From Stenotrophomonas sp. 610A2 (GTDB taxonomy: Bacteria > Pseudomonadota > Gammaproteobacteria > Xanthomonadales > Xanthomonadaceae), in assembly GCF_030549615.1 (NCBI RefSeq), contig NZ_CP130832.1:3162001-3226000 (forward strand): DNA of 64,000 nucleotides. Direction: 5' to 3'. The notes below the pieces were generated by a model. The model worked only from the letters and a program-made list of their open reading frames with translations. It had not been told where the DNA came from and made no database searches. Positions 8,267 to 16,588 of the stretch are shown here, in pieces. The translations under genes were made by a program, and so were the position numbers. Within the stretch, counting starts at the first letter, position 1. The number at the start of each line of letters is the position of its first letter.

Positions 8267-11200
8267 ATGTCGCCTATCACCTACCCCATTCCGCCGCTGC
8301 CCCGTTCGGGCCAGCTCCGCGCCTGGTGGCGCGCTCCGGCTTCCAGCAGCGCCCTGGCCTGGCATGTTGCCTGCGCCGCGCAGGCGCACGCCAAGCCGCT
8401 GTTGCTGATCACCCGTGATAACCACAGCGCGCATCAGCTGGTAGCTGACCTGCAGACGCTGCTGGGTGCAAACAGCCCGTTGCCGGTGGTGCCGTTCCCG
8501 GATTGGGAAACCCTGCCCTACGACCAGTTCAGCCCGCACCCGGACATCATTTCGCAGCGCCTGGCCGCATTGCACCGCTTGCCGACGCTGAAGCAAGGCA
8601 TCGTCGTGGTGCCGGTGCAGACGCTGCTGCAGCGACTGGCGCCGTTGAGCTACATCGTCGGTGGCAGCTTCGACCTGAAGGTTGGCCAGCGCCTGAACAT
8701 GGACGCGGAGAAGCGCCGCCTGGAAAGCGCGGGCTACCGCAATGTCGGGCAGGTAATGGACCCGGGCGACTTTGCCGTGCGCGGCGGCCTGCTCGATGTC
8801 TATCCGATGGGCGCCGATACGCCATTGCGCATCGAGCTGCTGGACGATGACATCGATTCCATCCGCGAGTTCGACCCGGAATCGCAGCGCTCGCTGGACA
8901 AGGTGACGGCAGTAAAGATGCTGCCCGGCCGCGAAGTGCCGATGGACGAGGCCAGCCTCAACAAGGTGCTGGCGTCATTGCGCGAACGCTTCGACGTGGA
9001 TACCCGCCGCAGCCCGCTGTACCAGGATCTGAAGGCCGGCCTGCTGCCTTCGGGCATCGAATACATGCTGCCGCTGTTCTTCAACCAGACCGCAACCCTG
9101 TTCGACTACCTGCCAGACGGTTTCATGACCGTGCTCGGCACCGGCGTCAGCGAAGCCTCGGATGCGTTCTGGCTGCAGACCAACAGCCGTTACGAACAAC
9201 GCCGCCACGACATCGAACGGCCGCTGCTGCCGCCGGATGAGATCTACCAGTCGCCGGACAAGCTACGCGAGCAGTTCAACAAAATGCCGCGCGTGGAAGT
9301 GTGCGCCGCCGATCATCCGCGCGCCGCCGAAGCGCAGCCACTGGGCGACCAGCCGCTGCCGCCATTGCCGGTCGCGGCCAAGGATGCGCCGGCTGGACAG
9401 GCGCTGAAGTCTTTCATCGAGCATTACCCGGGACGGGTGCTAATCGCGGCCGATTCGCCGGGACGGCGTGAGGCTTTGTTGGAAGTGCTGCAGGCTGCTG
9501 AATTGCGACCTGAGGTTGTTGCGAGCTTCAATGAGTTCCTGCCTCCCCCCATCGGGGGAAGGTGGCCCGGAGGGTCGGATGGGGGTAAGGCTCCCAGCCA
9601 AAGCAAGAGCAAGAGCAAGAGCGCCCTCACCCCAACCCCTCTCCCGTTAACGGGAGAGGGGCTTGAAGGCAAAGCGGGGCTCGCGCGCTTCGCCATTACC
9701 GTGGCGCCGCTGGATGACGGTTTTGCGCTTAGCGAGCCGGCCTTGGCCGTGCTTACCGAGCGTCAGCTGTTCCCGGAACGTGCTGGGCAGGCGCGGCGTA
9801 CGCGGCGGGCTGGGCGTGAGCCCGAGGCCATCATCCGTGACCTTGGTGAGCTGACCGAAGGCGCGCCCATCGTCCATGAAGATCATGGCGTTGGCCGCTA
9901 CCGTGGTTTGATCGCGATGGATGTCGGCGGCATGCCCGGCGAATTCCTCGACATCGAATACGCCAAGGGCGACCGCCTGTATGTACCGGTCGCGCAGCTG
10001 CACCTGATCAGCCGCTATTCCGGTGCGTCGCCGGAAACCGCGCCACTGCATTCACTCGGTGGCGAGCAATGGGCCAAGGCCAAGCGCAAGGCTGCCGAGA
10101 AAGTCCGCGACGTTGCTGCCGAGCTGCTGGAGATCCAGGCCCGTCGCCGCGCCCGCGCCGGTCTGGCGCTGGATATCGATCGATCGCTGTACGAGCCGTT
10201 CGCGGCCGGTTTCCCGTTCGAGGAAACCCCCGACCAGCAGGCGGCGATCGAAGCGACCCTGCGTGACCTGCAATCCAGCCAACCAATGGACCGCGTCGTC
10301 TGCGGCGACGTCGGCTTCGGCAAGACCGAGGTTGCGGTGCGTGCTGCGTTCGCCGCTGCCAGCGGTGGCAAGCAGGTTGCCGTATTGGTGCCGACCACGC
10401 TGCTGGCCGAACAGCATTACCGCAACTTCCGCGACCGCTTCGCCGATTACCCGCTGCGGGTGGAAGTGCTGTCGCGCTTCAAGACCAGCAAGGAAATCAA
10501 GGCCGAGCTCGACAAGGTCGCCGAAGGCTCCATCGACGTGATCATCGGCACGCACCGGCTGTTGCAGCCGGACGTGAAGTTCAAGGATCTTGGCCTGGTC
10601 ATCGTCGATGAAGAGCAGCGCTTTGGCGTGCGGCAGAAGGAAGCGCTGAAGGCGATGCGCGCCAATGTGCACCTGCTGACCCTGACCGCGACGCCGATCC
10701 CGCGTACCTTGAACATGGCGATGGCCGGCCTGCGTGATCTGTCGATCATCGCCACACCGCCGCCGAACCGTTTGGCAGTCAAGACCTTCATCACCGCCTG
10801 GGACAACGCGCAGCTGCGCGAGGCATTCCAGCGTGAGTTGTCGCGCGGCGGCCAGCTGTACTTCCTGCACAACGATGTGGAAAGCATGGGCCGGATGCAG
10901 CGCGAGCTGTCCGAGCTGGTGCCAGAGGCACGCATCGGCATGGCCCACGGGCAGATGCCGGAGCGCGAGCTGGAACGGGTGATGCTGGATTTCCAGAAGC
11001 AGCGCTTCAACGTGCTGCTGGCCAGTACCATCATCGAATCGGGTATCGACATCCCGAATGCCAACACCATCATCATCAACCGCGCCGACCGCTTCGGTCT
11101 TGCACAGTTGCATCAGCTGCGTGGTCGCGTCGGTCGCTCGCATCACCGCGCTTACGCTTACCTGCTGGTACCGGACAAGCGCTCGATCACCGGTGATGCG

Positions 11201-11869
11201 CAGAAGCGCCTGGAAGCCATCGCTTCGATGGATGAGCTGGGTGCCGGTTTCACCCTGGCAACGCACGATCTGGAAATCCGTGGTGCCGGTGAACTGCTCG
11301 GCGAAGACCAGAGCGGGCAGATGGCCGAGATTGGCTTCAGCCTTTACACCGAGCTGCTGGAACGCGCGGTGCGCTCGATCAAGTCCGGCAAGCTGCCGGA
11401 TCTGGATGCCGGCGAAGAAGCTCGCGGTGCCGACGTCGAACTGCATGTACCGGCCTTGATTCCGGAAGACTACCTGCCCGACGTACACACCCGCCTGACC
11501 CTGTACAAGCGCATCAGCTCGGCGCGCGACAGTGAGCGCCTGCGCGAACTGCAGGTGGAAATGATTGATCGCTTCGGCCTGTTGCCGGATCCGGTCAAGC
11601 ATCTGTTCGCCATTGCCGAGCTCAAGCTGCAGGCCAACGAACTGGGCATCCGCAAGCTGGAGCTGGGTGAGAACGGCGGCCGCATCGTCTTCGACAGCAA
11701 GCCCAACATCGACCCGATGGTGGTGATCCAGCTGATCCAGAAGCAGCCCAAGCTCTACCAGATGGATGGCCCGGACAAGCTGCGCATCAAGCACCCGTTG
11801 CCGGAAAGCGCGGACCGATTCAACGCGGCAAGGGCACTGCTGACCACGCTGCACCCGGGACGCGCCTGA
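8267..11869 (+). CDS. mfd: Mfd, transcription-repair coupling factor, with repeat-derived insert
   Basis: A 1200-residue ATPase that pushes stalled RNA polymerase off DNA lesions and recruits UvrA. N-terminal UvrB-like module; RNA-polymerase-interacting domain around residue 540 (HEDHGVGRYRG); Walker A GDVGFGKTEVAV; DEEQ box; TATPIPRTLNMA; and motif VI LHQLRGRVGRSHHR followed by the TRG and C-terminal domains. The family is usually close to 1150 residues. The excess matches an insert at about residues 426-467, encoded by 9541-9668, which is Gly/Pro/Ser-rich with Lys-Ser repeats. The frame stays open across it, so the gene is probably still functional. It starts at the ATG at 8267. Confidence 0.96.
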   Translation: MSPITYPIPPLPRSGQLRAWWRAPASSSALAWHVACAAQAHAKPLLLITRDNHSAHQLVADLQTLLGANSPLPVVPFPDWETLPYDQFSPHPDIISQRLAALHRLPTLKQGIVVVPVQTLLQRLAPLSYIVGGSFDLKVGQRLNMDAEKRRLESAGYRNVGQVMDPGDFAVRGGLLDVYPMGADTPLRIELLDDDIDSIREFDPESQRSLDKVTAVKMLPGREVPMDEASLNKVLASLRERFDVDTRRSPLYQDLKAGLLPSGIEYMLPLFFNQTATLFDYLPDGFMTVLGTGVSEASDAFWLQTNSRYEQRRHDIERPLLPPDEIYQSPDKLREQFNKMPRVEVCAADHPRAAEAQPLGDQPLPPLPVAAKDAPAGQALKSFIEHYPGRVLIAADSPGRREALLEVLQAAELRPEVVASFNEFLPPPIGGRWPGGSDGGKAPSQSKSKSKSALTPTPLPLTGEGLEGKAGLARFAITVAPLDDGFALSEPALAVLTERQLFPERAGQARRTRRAGREPEAIIRDLGELTEGAPIVHEDHGVGRYRGLIAMDVGGMPGEFLDIEYAKGDRLYVPVAQLHLISRYSGASPETAPLHSLGGEQWAKAKRKAAEKVRDVAAELLEIQARRRARAGLALDIDRSLYEPFAAGFPFEETPDQQAAIEATLRDLQSSQPMDRVVCGDVGFGKTEVAVRAAFAAASGGKQVAVLVPTTLLAEQHYRNFRDRFADYPLRVEVLSRFKTSKEIKAELDKVAEGSIDVIIGTHRLLQPDVKFKDLGLVIVDEEQRFGVRQKEALKAMRANVHLLTLTATPIPRTLNMAMAGLRDLSIIATPPPNRLAVKTFITAWDNAQLREAFQRELSRGGQLYFLHNDVESMGRMQRELSELVPEARIGMAHGQMPERELERVMLDFQKQRFNVLLASTIIESGIDIPNANTIIINRADRFGLAQLHQLRGRVGRSHHRAYAYLLVPDKRSITGDAQKRLEAIASMDELGAGFTLATHDLEIRGAGELLGEDQSGQMAEIGFSLYTELLERAVRSIKSGKLPDLDAGEEARGADVELHVPALIPEDYLPDVHTRLTLYKRISSARDSERLRELQVEMIDRFGLLPDPVKHLFAIAELKLQANELGIRKLELGENGGRIVFDSKPNIDPMVVIQLIQKQPKLYQMDGPDKLRIKHPLPESADRFNAARALLTTLHPGRA
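9541..9668 (+). repeat. Two-hairpin repeat element translated in frame inside mfd
   Basis: This stretch matches the intergenic elements near 41.4 and 47.2 kb. A left unit at 9543-9585 has CCCCCC..GGGGGAAGGTG followed by a GGCCCGGAGGGTCGGATGGG tail. A short core (9599-9622) repeats AAGAGC. A right unit at 9623-9664 has CCCTCACCCCAACCCCTC then an inverted CCCGTTAACGGG stem. It encodes the insert at about Mfd residues 426-467, which includes Ser-Lys-Ser-Lys-Ser. The element's effective length must be a multiple of three, since the mfd frame continues normally. Confidence 0.8.
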
Positions 11870-11964
11870 ACGAAAAATCCAGTGAAGATTGCGTGAAAAC
11901 GGATGGGCGTTGAGAATAACGCCCTCCCCATTAAGCTCGCAGCCGTCCATCCGGCTCCGTCCCC

Positions 11965-12585
11965 ATGTCCCCGATCACCACACCCGTAGGCCTGTCGCTT
12001 CCACCCGAGGACAGCAGCTGCGCCATCGACGTGCTGGCCGCCGCGCTCGACCAGCGCGACAGCTATACCGACCACCATTGCGACCGCGTCTCGCAACTTG
12101 CCCAGGCCATGGGCCAGCGCTGCGAGCTGTCGGAAGAACGCATAGGCCACCTCGTGCTTGCCGCGCGCTTCCATGATGTCGGCAAGATCGGCATCCGCGA
12201 CGAAGTGCTGCTCTATCCCGGCAAGCTCGACGACGACAAGATGTCGGCGATGCGTTCGCACCCGGAGCGCGGTGCACGCCTGTTTACCGCTACCGGACGC
12301 AGTGATGCCAAGGCGGTTGCCACCTTGATCCGCCATCACCACGAAGCCTGGGACGGCAGCGGCTACCCGCATGGCCTGCAGGGCGAAGACATTCCGCTTG
12401 AGTCGCGCATACTGACCATCGTTGACGGCTTCGACGCGATGACCTCGCACCGCCCCTATCGCGATGCGATGGCTACCCAGCACGCGATCGAGATTCTCGC
12501 CAATGATCGCGGCCGGCTGATTGACCGCCGTTTGTTCAGTGAATTCATGGGACTGCTGCGCGGCGACACCCGTCCTGCGGCCTGA
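11965..12585 (+). CDS. HD-GYP domain protein, probable cyclic-di-GMP phosphodiesterase
   Basis: A 206-residue stand-alone HD-GYP protein. The metal-binding HD pair is His70-Asp71 in ARFHDVGKIGI, and the signature HHEAWDGSGYP is at residues 125-135, so both hallmarks of catalytically active HD-GYP enzymes are present. There is no receiver or membrane domain; only about 20 residues precede the HD domain. HD-GYP proteins hydrolyse cyclic di-GMP to pGpG or GMP and lower biofilm formation. It ends nine bases from the convergent cardiolipin synthase gene. It may be expressed from its own promoter in the 95 bases after mfd. Confidence 0.88.
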   Translation: MSPITTPVGLSLPPEDSSCAIDVLAAALDQRDSYTDHHCDRVSQLAQAMGQRCELSEERIGHLVLAARFHDVGKIGIRDEVLLYPGKLDDDKMSAMRSHPERGARLFTATGRSDAKAVATLIRHHHEAWDGSGYPHGLQGEDIPLESRILTIVDGFDAMTSHRPYRDAMATQHAIEILANDRGRLIDRRLFSEFMGLLRGDTRPAA

Positions 12586-12594
12586 GCCGCTGCT

Positions 12595-14094
12595 TCACAG
12601 CACCGGCGACATCATCGCCACTGCGTTCTGCAGCAGCCGCGTTGGCAAGCGCCATGCCAGCACCTGCTCGAGCAGCAGCGGCTCGGATACCGATAGATAG
12701 CCTTCCTGCCGCTGCACGATGCTCACTGTGACCGCGCTGTCGGCAATCAGCAGGTTGTTCTCGAAGTTCAATTCAAGGCTGCGACGGTCCATGTTGGCCG
12801 AGCCGACCAGGGCAATCTCGCCATCGATCGTCAGCGACTTTGCATGCAGCAGACCCAGCGGGTATTCGTAGACCTGCACGCCACATTGCAGCAGATCGGC
12901 ATAGGTGCTGCGGCTGCTTTGCCCCACCAGCCAGGAGTCGTTGTGCTTGGGCAGGATCAGCCGCGTACGCACGCCGCGGCGTGGCGCTGCACAGATTGCA
13001 CGCAGCAATGCTTCATCCGGCACGAAGTACGGTGTGCTGATCACCAGCTCGCGCCGCGCCGCATAAACACAGGCCGCGAACATATCGGCCATCACGTTGT
13101 GGCGCGTAACCGGGCCGGTTTCAAATGCCAGCGCCACGCAGCCATCAGTGAATGGCGGCGCCACGTCGGCAGCATATCCGTCCAGACCCTGCTCACCACT
13201 TTCCGGAATCCAGCCGCTCAGGAACAGCCGCTGCGTCTGCGCTACCACCGGGCCTTCGCAGCGCAGCAGCAGGTCAATCCACGGGGCAAACCGCGGCTTG
13301 ACCCGGAATTCCGGATCGGCGCAATTCTGGCTGCCGCAGTAGGCAATGCGGTTGTCGATGACCACGATCTTGCGATGGTCACGCAGATCCATGCGACTGA
13401 AGGCCACGTGCTGCAGGCGATTGAGATCGTCCAGCGTCCGCAGCAGCTTGACCCCGGCCCGGCTCAGCTGCGTCCAACGCGGGCTGCCGATGAAGCCGCG
13501 CGAGCCCAGCGCGTCCACCATCACCCTGCAGGCGACGCCACGAGCTGCCGCGGCGGCAACCGCATCAGCGACGCGACCACCGGCAACGTCATCCAGCCAG
13601 ATGTAGAAAGCGATATGCACGCTTTGCTGCGCCTGTTCGATATCGCGCACCAGCGCATCGATGGCGGCCCTGCAGTCGTCCATGGGCGCGGCAGGATGGC
13701 TGTCGGCCGCGCCGAGCAGTCGAACCCGGTTGCCTGACTGCGGCTGTGCACCATTGATCGATGCCGCCAAGGCAAACAACGACGCCGCTGGCGCAGGCAG
13801 CGATGCCAGCGCGACGTCACTGTGCGCGGCGCCATTCAAGTCCGCGAGCATCCGCGCCGTCTGCTGCAGCCGGCGCAGGCGTGCCCGGCCAACATTGGTT
13901 TCGCCCAGCAGCAGGTAGGCCAGCATGCCGATCACCGGCGCCAGCATGATCACCAATACCCACGCTGCGCGGGATGCAGGCGTGCGGTTGGCGCGGGTCA
14001 GCGCCCTGGCGGCGACGAGTAGATGCAGCACGAACAGCAGCACGCTCATCAGCCACTGCAGTGTCGCGCGCGGATCACTCAGGTCCAACGCCAT
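12595..14094 (-). CDS. cls: Cardiolipin synthase (phospholipase D superfamily)
   Basis: A 499-residue inner-membrane enzyme that should join two phosphatidylglycerols into cardiolipin. Two N-terminal helices (about residues 14-33 and 43-63, ending LLLGETNVGRAR as in the family), then two HKD motifs: His240/Lys242/Asp247 in RDHRKIVVIDNR and His417/Lys419/Asp424 in LLHAKSLTIDG. Both are complete. The start MALDLSDPRATLQW follows AGGAG. It is the last gene of a minus-strand run beginning at ffh, 124 bases after the aminotransferase gene. ClsA-type is most likely from length and the two helices. Confidence 0.92.
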   Translation of the reverse strand: MALDLSDPRATLQWLMSVLLFVLHLLVAARALTRANRTPASRAAWVLVIMLAPVIGMLAYLLLGETNVGRARLRRLQQTARMLADLNGAAHSDVALASLPAPAASLFALAASINGAQPQSGNRVRLLGAADSHPAAPMDDCRAAIDALVRDIEQAQQSVHIAFYIWLDDVAGGRVADAVAAAAARGVACRVMVDALGSRGFIGSPRWTQLSRAGVKLLRTLDDLNRLQHVAFSRMDLRDHRKIVVIDNRIAYCGSQNCADPEFRVKPRFAPWIDLLLRCEGPVVAQTQRLFLSGWIPESGEQGLDGYAADVAPPFTDGCVALAFETGPVTRHNVMADMFAACVYAARRELVISTPYFVPDEALLRAICAAPRRGVRTRLILPKHNDSWLVGQSSRSTYADLLQCGVQVYEYPLGLLHAKSLTIDGEIALVGSANMDRRSLELNFENNLLIADSAVTVSIVQRQEGYLSVSEPLLLEQVLAWRLPTRLLQNAVAMMSPVL

Positions 14095-14218
14095 GCAAGC
14101 TCCTGGTGGTAGTCGAATCGAGGACAAGGTTCGCAACGCGCCCGCAGTAACAAACGCGGCGTGCACAACTGATCAAGCAACCCCATACCGCAGCCCGCAA
14201 GAACACAGGCTTCCAGCG

Positions 14219-15013
14219 CTACAGGGCGAGCCAAGGCGTCTGCGCCAATGCGGCTTGCAGCTTGGCCAGCAACTGATCGGACTGCTCGAACCGTTGCTCA
14301 CCTACGGCGGCCAACGGCCAGATCCCGGATGCATTGAATGCCACCGCACCACTGAACCGCGCCAGCGCCGACAGCGTCACCTCGCCTTGCACCTGCATCT
14401 GCGCAAGCGAGGTCAAACCATCCATCAGCAAACGCTCGGTGCAGCCGCGCAGCGCCGAGGCCTGCGGCCAATGCACCTGTGCGCCATCCCAGAACGCCAG
14501 GTTCCAGGTGCTGCCTTCGCTGATGCGGCCTTGCGCATCAACAAACAGCGCATCGTCAAAGCCATGCTGCATTGCTTGCCGGCGCAGCTGGAACAGCGGG
14601 AAGGTACCCACGTGTTTGATATGTGCCAACTCGCGTTGATACGGAATCGGCAATACCGAACGCGCAAGCGCTGGAATCGTTGCCGGTGCAGCGATGGCGA
14701 TCAAGACATCCACCGGCACCGCCCGCAGCGGCTGGCGGAAATCGAACTGGCGCGAGAACACCGTGATCCGCACTGATGCATCCGCCGCATCGAGCTGCAG
14801 CAATGCCTCCCGCAGCCATGCCACGAGCTGCGCGCCATCCAGCTCGACATCGAACAGCTCGCGCGTGCCCTGTCGCAGACGCGCAAGATGCAGCGCCCAG
14901 CCCTGCACCGCACCTGCGCGCACCTGCAATGAAGTGAAGTGGCCGTAATTGACCAGCGCCGCACTCAAGGCGCCGGCATCGGCCAGTTGCCCATTGCAGA
15001 ACAACACGCTCAT
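14219..15013 (-). CDS. Class IV aminotransferase, possible aminodeoxychorismate lyase (PabC)
   Basis: A 264-residue PLP enzyme of fold type IV. The PLP-binding lysine is visible in AHIKHVGTFPLF and the cofactor-supporting Glu in GRISEGSTWNLAFWDG. Length matches PabC, which makes 4-aminobenzoate and pyruvate for folate synthesis, but the opening MSVLFCNGQ and the substrate loop differ enough that a D-amino-acid or branched-chain aminotransferase role cannot be excluded. The ATG overlaps the stop of the nitronate monooxygenase gene (ATGA), so the two are translationally coupled. Confidence 0.75.
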   Translation of the reverse strand: MSVLFCNGQLADAGALSAALVNYGHFTSLQVRAGAVQGWALHLARLRQGTRELFDVELDGAQLVAWLREALLQLDAADASVRITVFSRQFDFRQPLRAVPVDVLIAIAAPATIPALARSVLPIPYQRELAHIKHVGTFPLFQLRRQAMQHGFDDALFVDAQGRISEGSTWNLAFWDGAQVHWPQASALRGCTERLLMDGLTSLAQMQVQGEVTLSALARFSGAVAFNASGIWPLAAVGEQRFEQSDQLLAKLQAALAQTPWLAL

Positions 15014-16083
15014 GTCAGCGACTGTGCCTGCGCCCACATCGTCTGCAGAATCTGCGCTGCCGGTGCGCGTCGCGCCATCCAGGCCGATTGCCCCGCCCAT
15101 GCCTGCATCGCATCGAGTTGGTTTGCGGCATTGGCCTGCTTGCGCATGGCAGCAGTCAGCCCGCGTTGTACCGGATACGGACGCGGGCGAGGCGCGTCGG
15201 CTGTTTCGGCGGCACGCACATAGTCGGTCTCCAGGGCGCGTCCAAGCCTGCCACTGAAGACCCGTGTCGGACGCGTTGCTTCAGGCTCGGCAGTGCTCAA
15301 TGCCTGCTTCCAGGCGTCTGGAATATCGGATTCCTCGGCAGCGAGGAATGCAGTGCCCACCTGCACCGCGCTGGCACCGAGCATCAAGGCGGCGGCAACG
15401 CCGCGACCATCGGCGATGCCACCGGCTGCAATCACCGGTACGCTCAGGTGATCAACCAAGCGCGGCAGAAGGGCGAACAAACCCACCATCTGTCGCTCGG
15501 CCTGTGCGGCGTCGAACGCGCCGCGATGACCGCCGGCCTCCATGCCCTGTGCCACCACCGCATCAGCGCCAGCAGCCTGCGCCTGCAGCGCTTCACTCAG
15601 CGTGGTTGCACAGGCAAACCAGGCAATGCCAGCGGCCTTGAGCCGGGTCACCTGCGCAGCGGAAAACACGCCCAGGATGGTCGAAGCCACGGCTGGCCGG
15701 GCAGCAATCAGCGCATCGAACTGGGCATCGAAATCGGCCGGGCCGGCATCGCCCGCCTCCGCTGCAACCGGCGGGCCCCACTGGCCAAGAAACTCGCGGG
15801 TCGCCGCTTCAGCAGCAGGATCACGCAGCGGCGCCGGATCCGGCACCCACAGATTGATCTGCACCGGCCCCGACGATTGCTGGCCAAATGCGTGCATCCA
15901 TTGGGTGATCTGTTCGGGCGTGGACAACACCGCGCCCATCGCGCCCATGCCGCCGGCATTGGCAACCGCTGCAGACAGCGGCACCGGGCAGGCACCTGCC
16001 ATCGGCGCCAGCAGGATGGGAAGTTCAAGACCGAAGCGTTGGCAGAACGCTTCGGTCCGGGCTGAAATGACGGCGTTGTGCAT
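15010..16083 (-). CDS. Nitronate monooxygenase (2-nitropropane dioxygenase family)
   Basis: A 357-residue FMN-dependent TIM-barrel enzyme that oxidises toxic nitronates such as propionate 3-nitronate. Family marks: ILLAPMAGACPVPLSAAVANAGG at the N-terminus, the FMN-phosphate loop around VIAAGGIADGRGVAAAL, and the MEAGGHRG segment with the conserved His. A TTG twelve bases upstream is also in frame, but the ATG at 16083 is preferred as it fits the family start. It follows the lipoprotein gene by 32 bases and overlaps the aminotransferase gene downstream. Confidence 0.88.
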   Translation of the reverse strand: MHNAVISARTEAFCQRFGLELPILLAPMAGACPVPLSAAVANAGGMGAMGAVLSTPEQITQWMHAFGQQSSGPVQINLWVPDPAPLRDPAAEAATREFLGQWGPPVAAEAGDAGPADFDAQFDALIAARPAVASTILGVFSAAQVTRLKAAGIAWFACATTLSEALQAQAAGADAVVAQGMEAGGHRGAFDAAQAERQMVGLFALLPRLVDHLSVPVIAAGGIADGRGVAAALMLGASAVQVGTAFLAAEESDIPDAWKQALSTAEPEATRPTRVFSGRLGRALETDYVRAAETADAPRPRPYPVQRGLTAAMRKQANAANQLDAMQAWAGQSAWMARRAPAAQILQTMWAQAQSLT

Positions 16084-16115
16084 GGCGGTGATCAAGCCGC
16101 CGGTGCCAGGCCCAC

Positions 16116-16550
16116 TCAGCGTAGCGAGAGGGCGTAGGAACGCACCAGCTGGCTGTCCATCTCTTCGTTGAAAGTGAAGTTCACATACTGCGCATCATCG
16201 GCGGGGAAATCCACTTCCACACGCGAACGGCCGATCTCGGCACCGGACTGATCCAATGCACGCGCCAGGAATGCACCCTTGTACGGCTTGGTCGCCACCA
16301 CATACACCGAGGCGTCCTTGGAGCCCATGCCGCGGCTCTTGCCCAGGGTCACGGTCATGCCATTGCTGGCCACTTCCGGTGCCACATCGAGCTTGAGCGA
16401 CATGCGCTTGTCCACGCCCTCGCCCAGGCCGGCGACGAAGTCGGTGGCGGTGCCGCTGATGGCACTGCCGGCCTTCTGCGACATCGAGCGGTCTTCACCA
16501 CAGGCGCTCAGCGCCAGCACGGCCAATACCAGATACATCCTGTTCTTCAT
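16116..16550 (-). CDS. Putative lipoprotein, unknown function
   Basis: A 144-residue protein with a clear lipoprotein signal: MKNRMYLVLAVLALSAC, lipobox LSAC with Cys17. The mature part has a Ser/Gly-rich segment and then a predicted beta-rich domain (VTLGKSRG, ASVYVVATKPYKGAF, VEVDFPADDAQYVNFTF). A GGGAGTGG precedes the ATG. It sits between ffh (38 bases) and the nitronate monooxygenase gene (32 bases) on the same strand and is probably co-transcribed. I do not recognise the family. Residue 18 is Gly rather than Asp, so outer-membrane sorting is more likely than inner-membrane retention. Confidence 0.75.
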   Translation of the reverse strand: MKNRMYLVLAVLALSACGEDRSMSQKAGSAISGTATDFVAGLGEGVDKRMSLKLDVAPEVASNGMTVTLGKSRGMGSKDASVYVVATKPYKGAFLARALDQSGAEIGRSRVEVDFPADDAQYVNFTFNEEMDSQLVRSYALSLR

Positions 16551-16588
16551 GCACCACTCCCTGTTCAACCGGTTGGAATCAAACGTTA

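Noticed and set aside
9541..9668. Frameshift or pseudogene in mfd
   Set aside because: The frame is open on both sides of the insert and all helicase motifs follow, so the gene is taken as intact.
10052..11950. 632-residue frame antisense to mfd
   Set aside because: Shadow of mfd in GC-rich DNA; the true gene has all family motifs. The same holds for long antisense frames at 24100-25530, 28468-30549 and 35186-37090.
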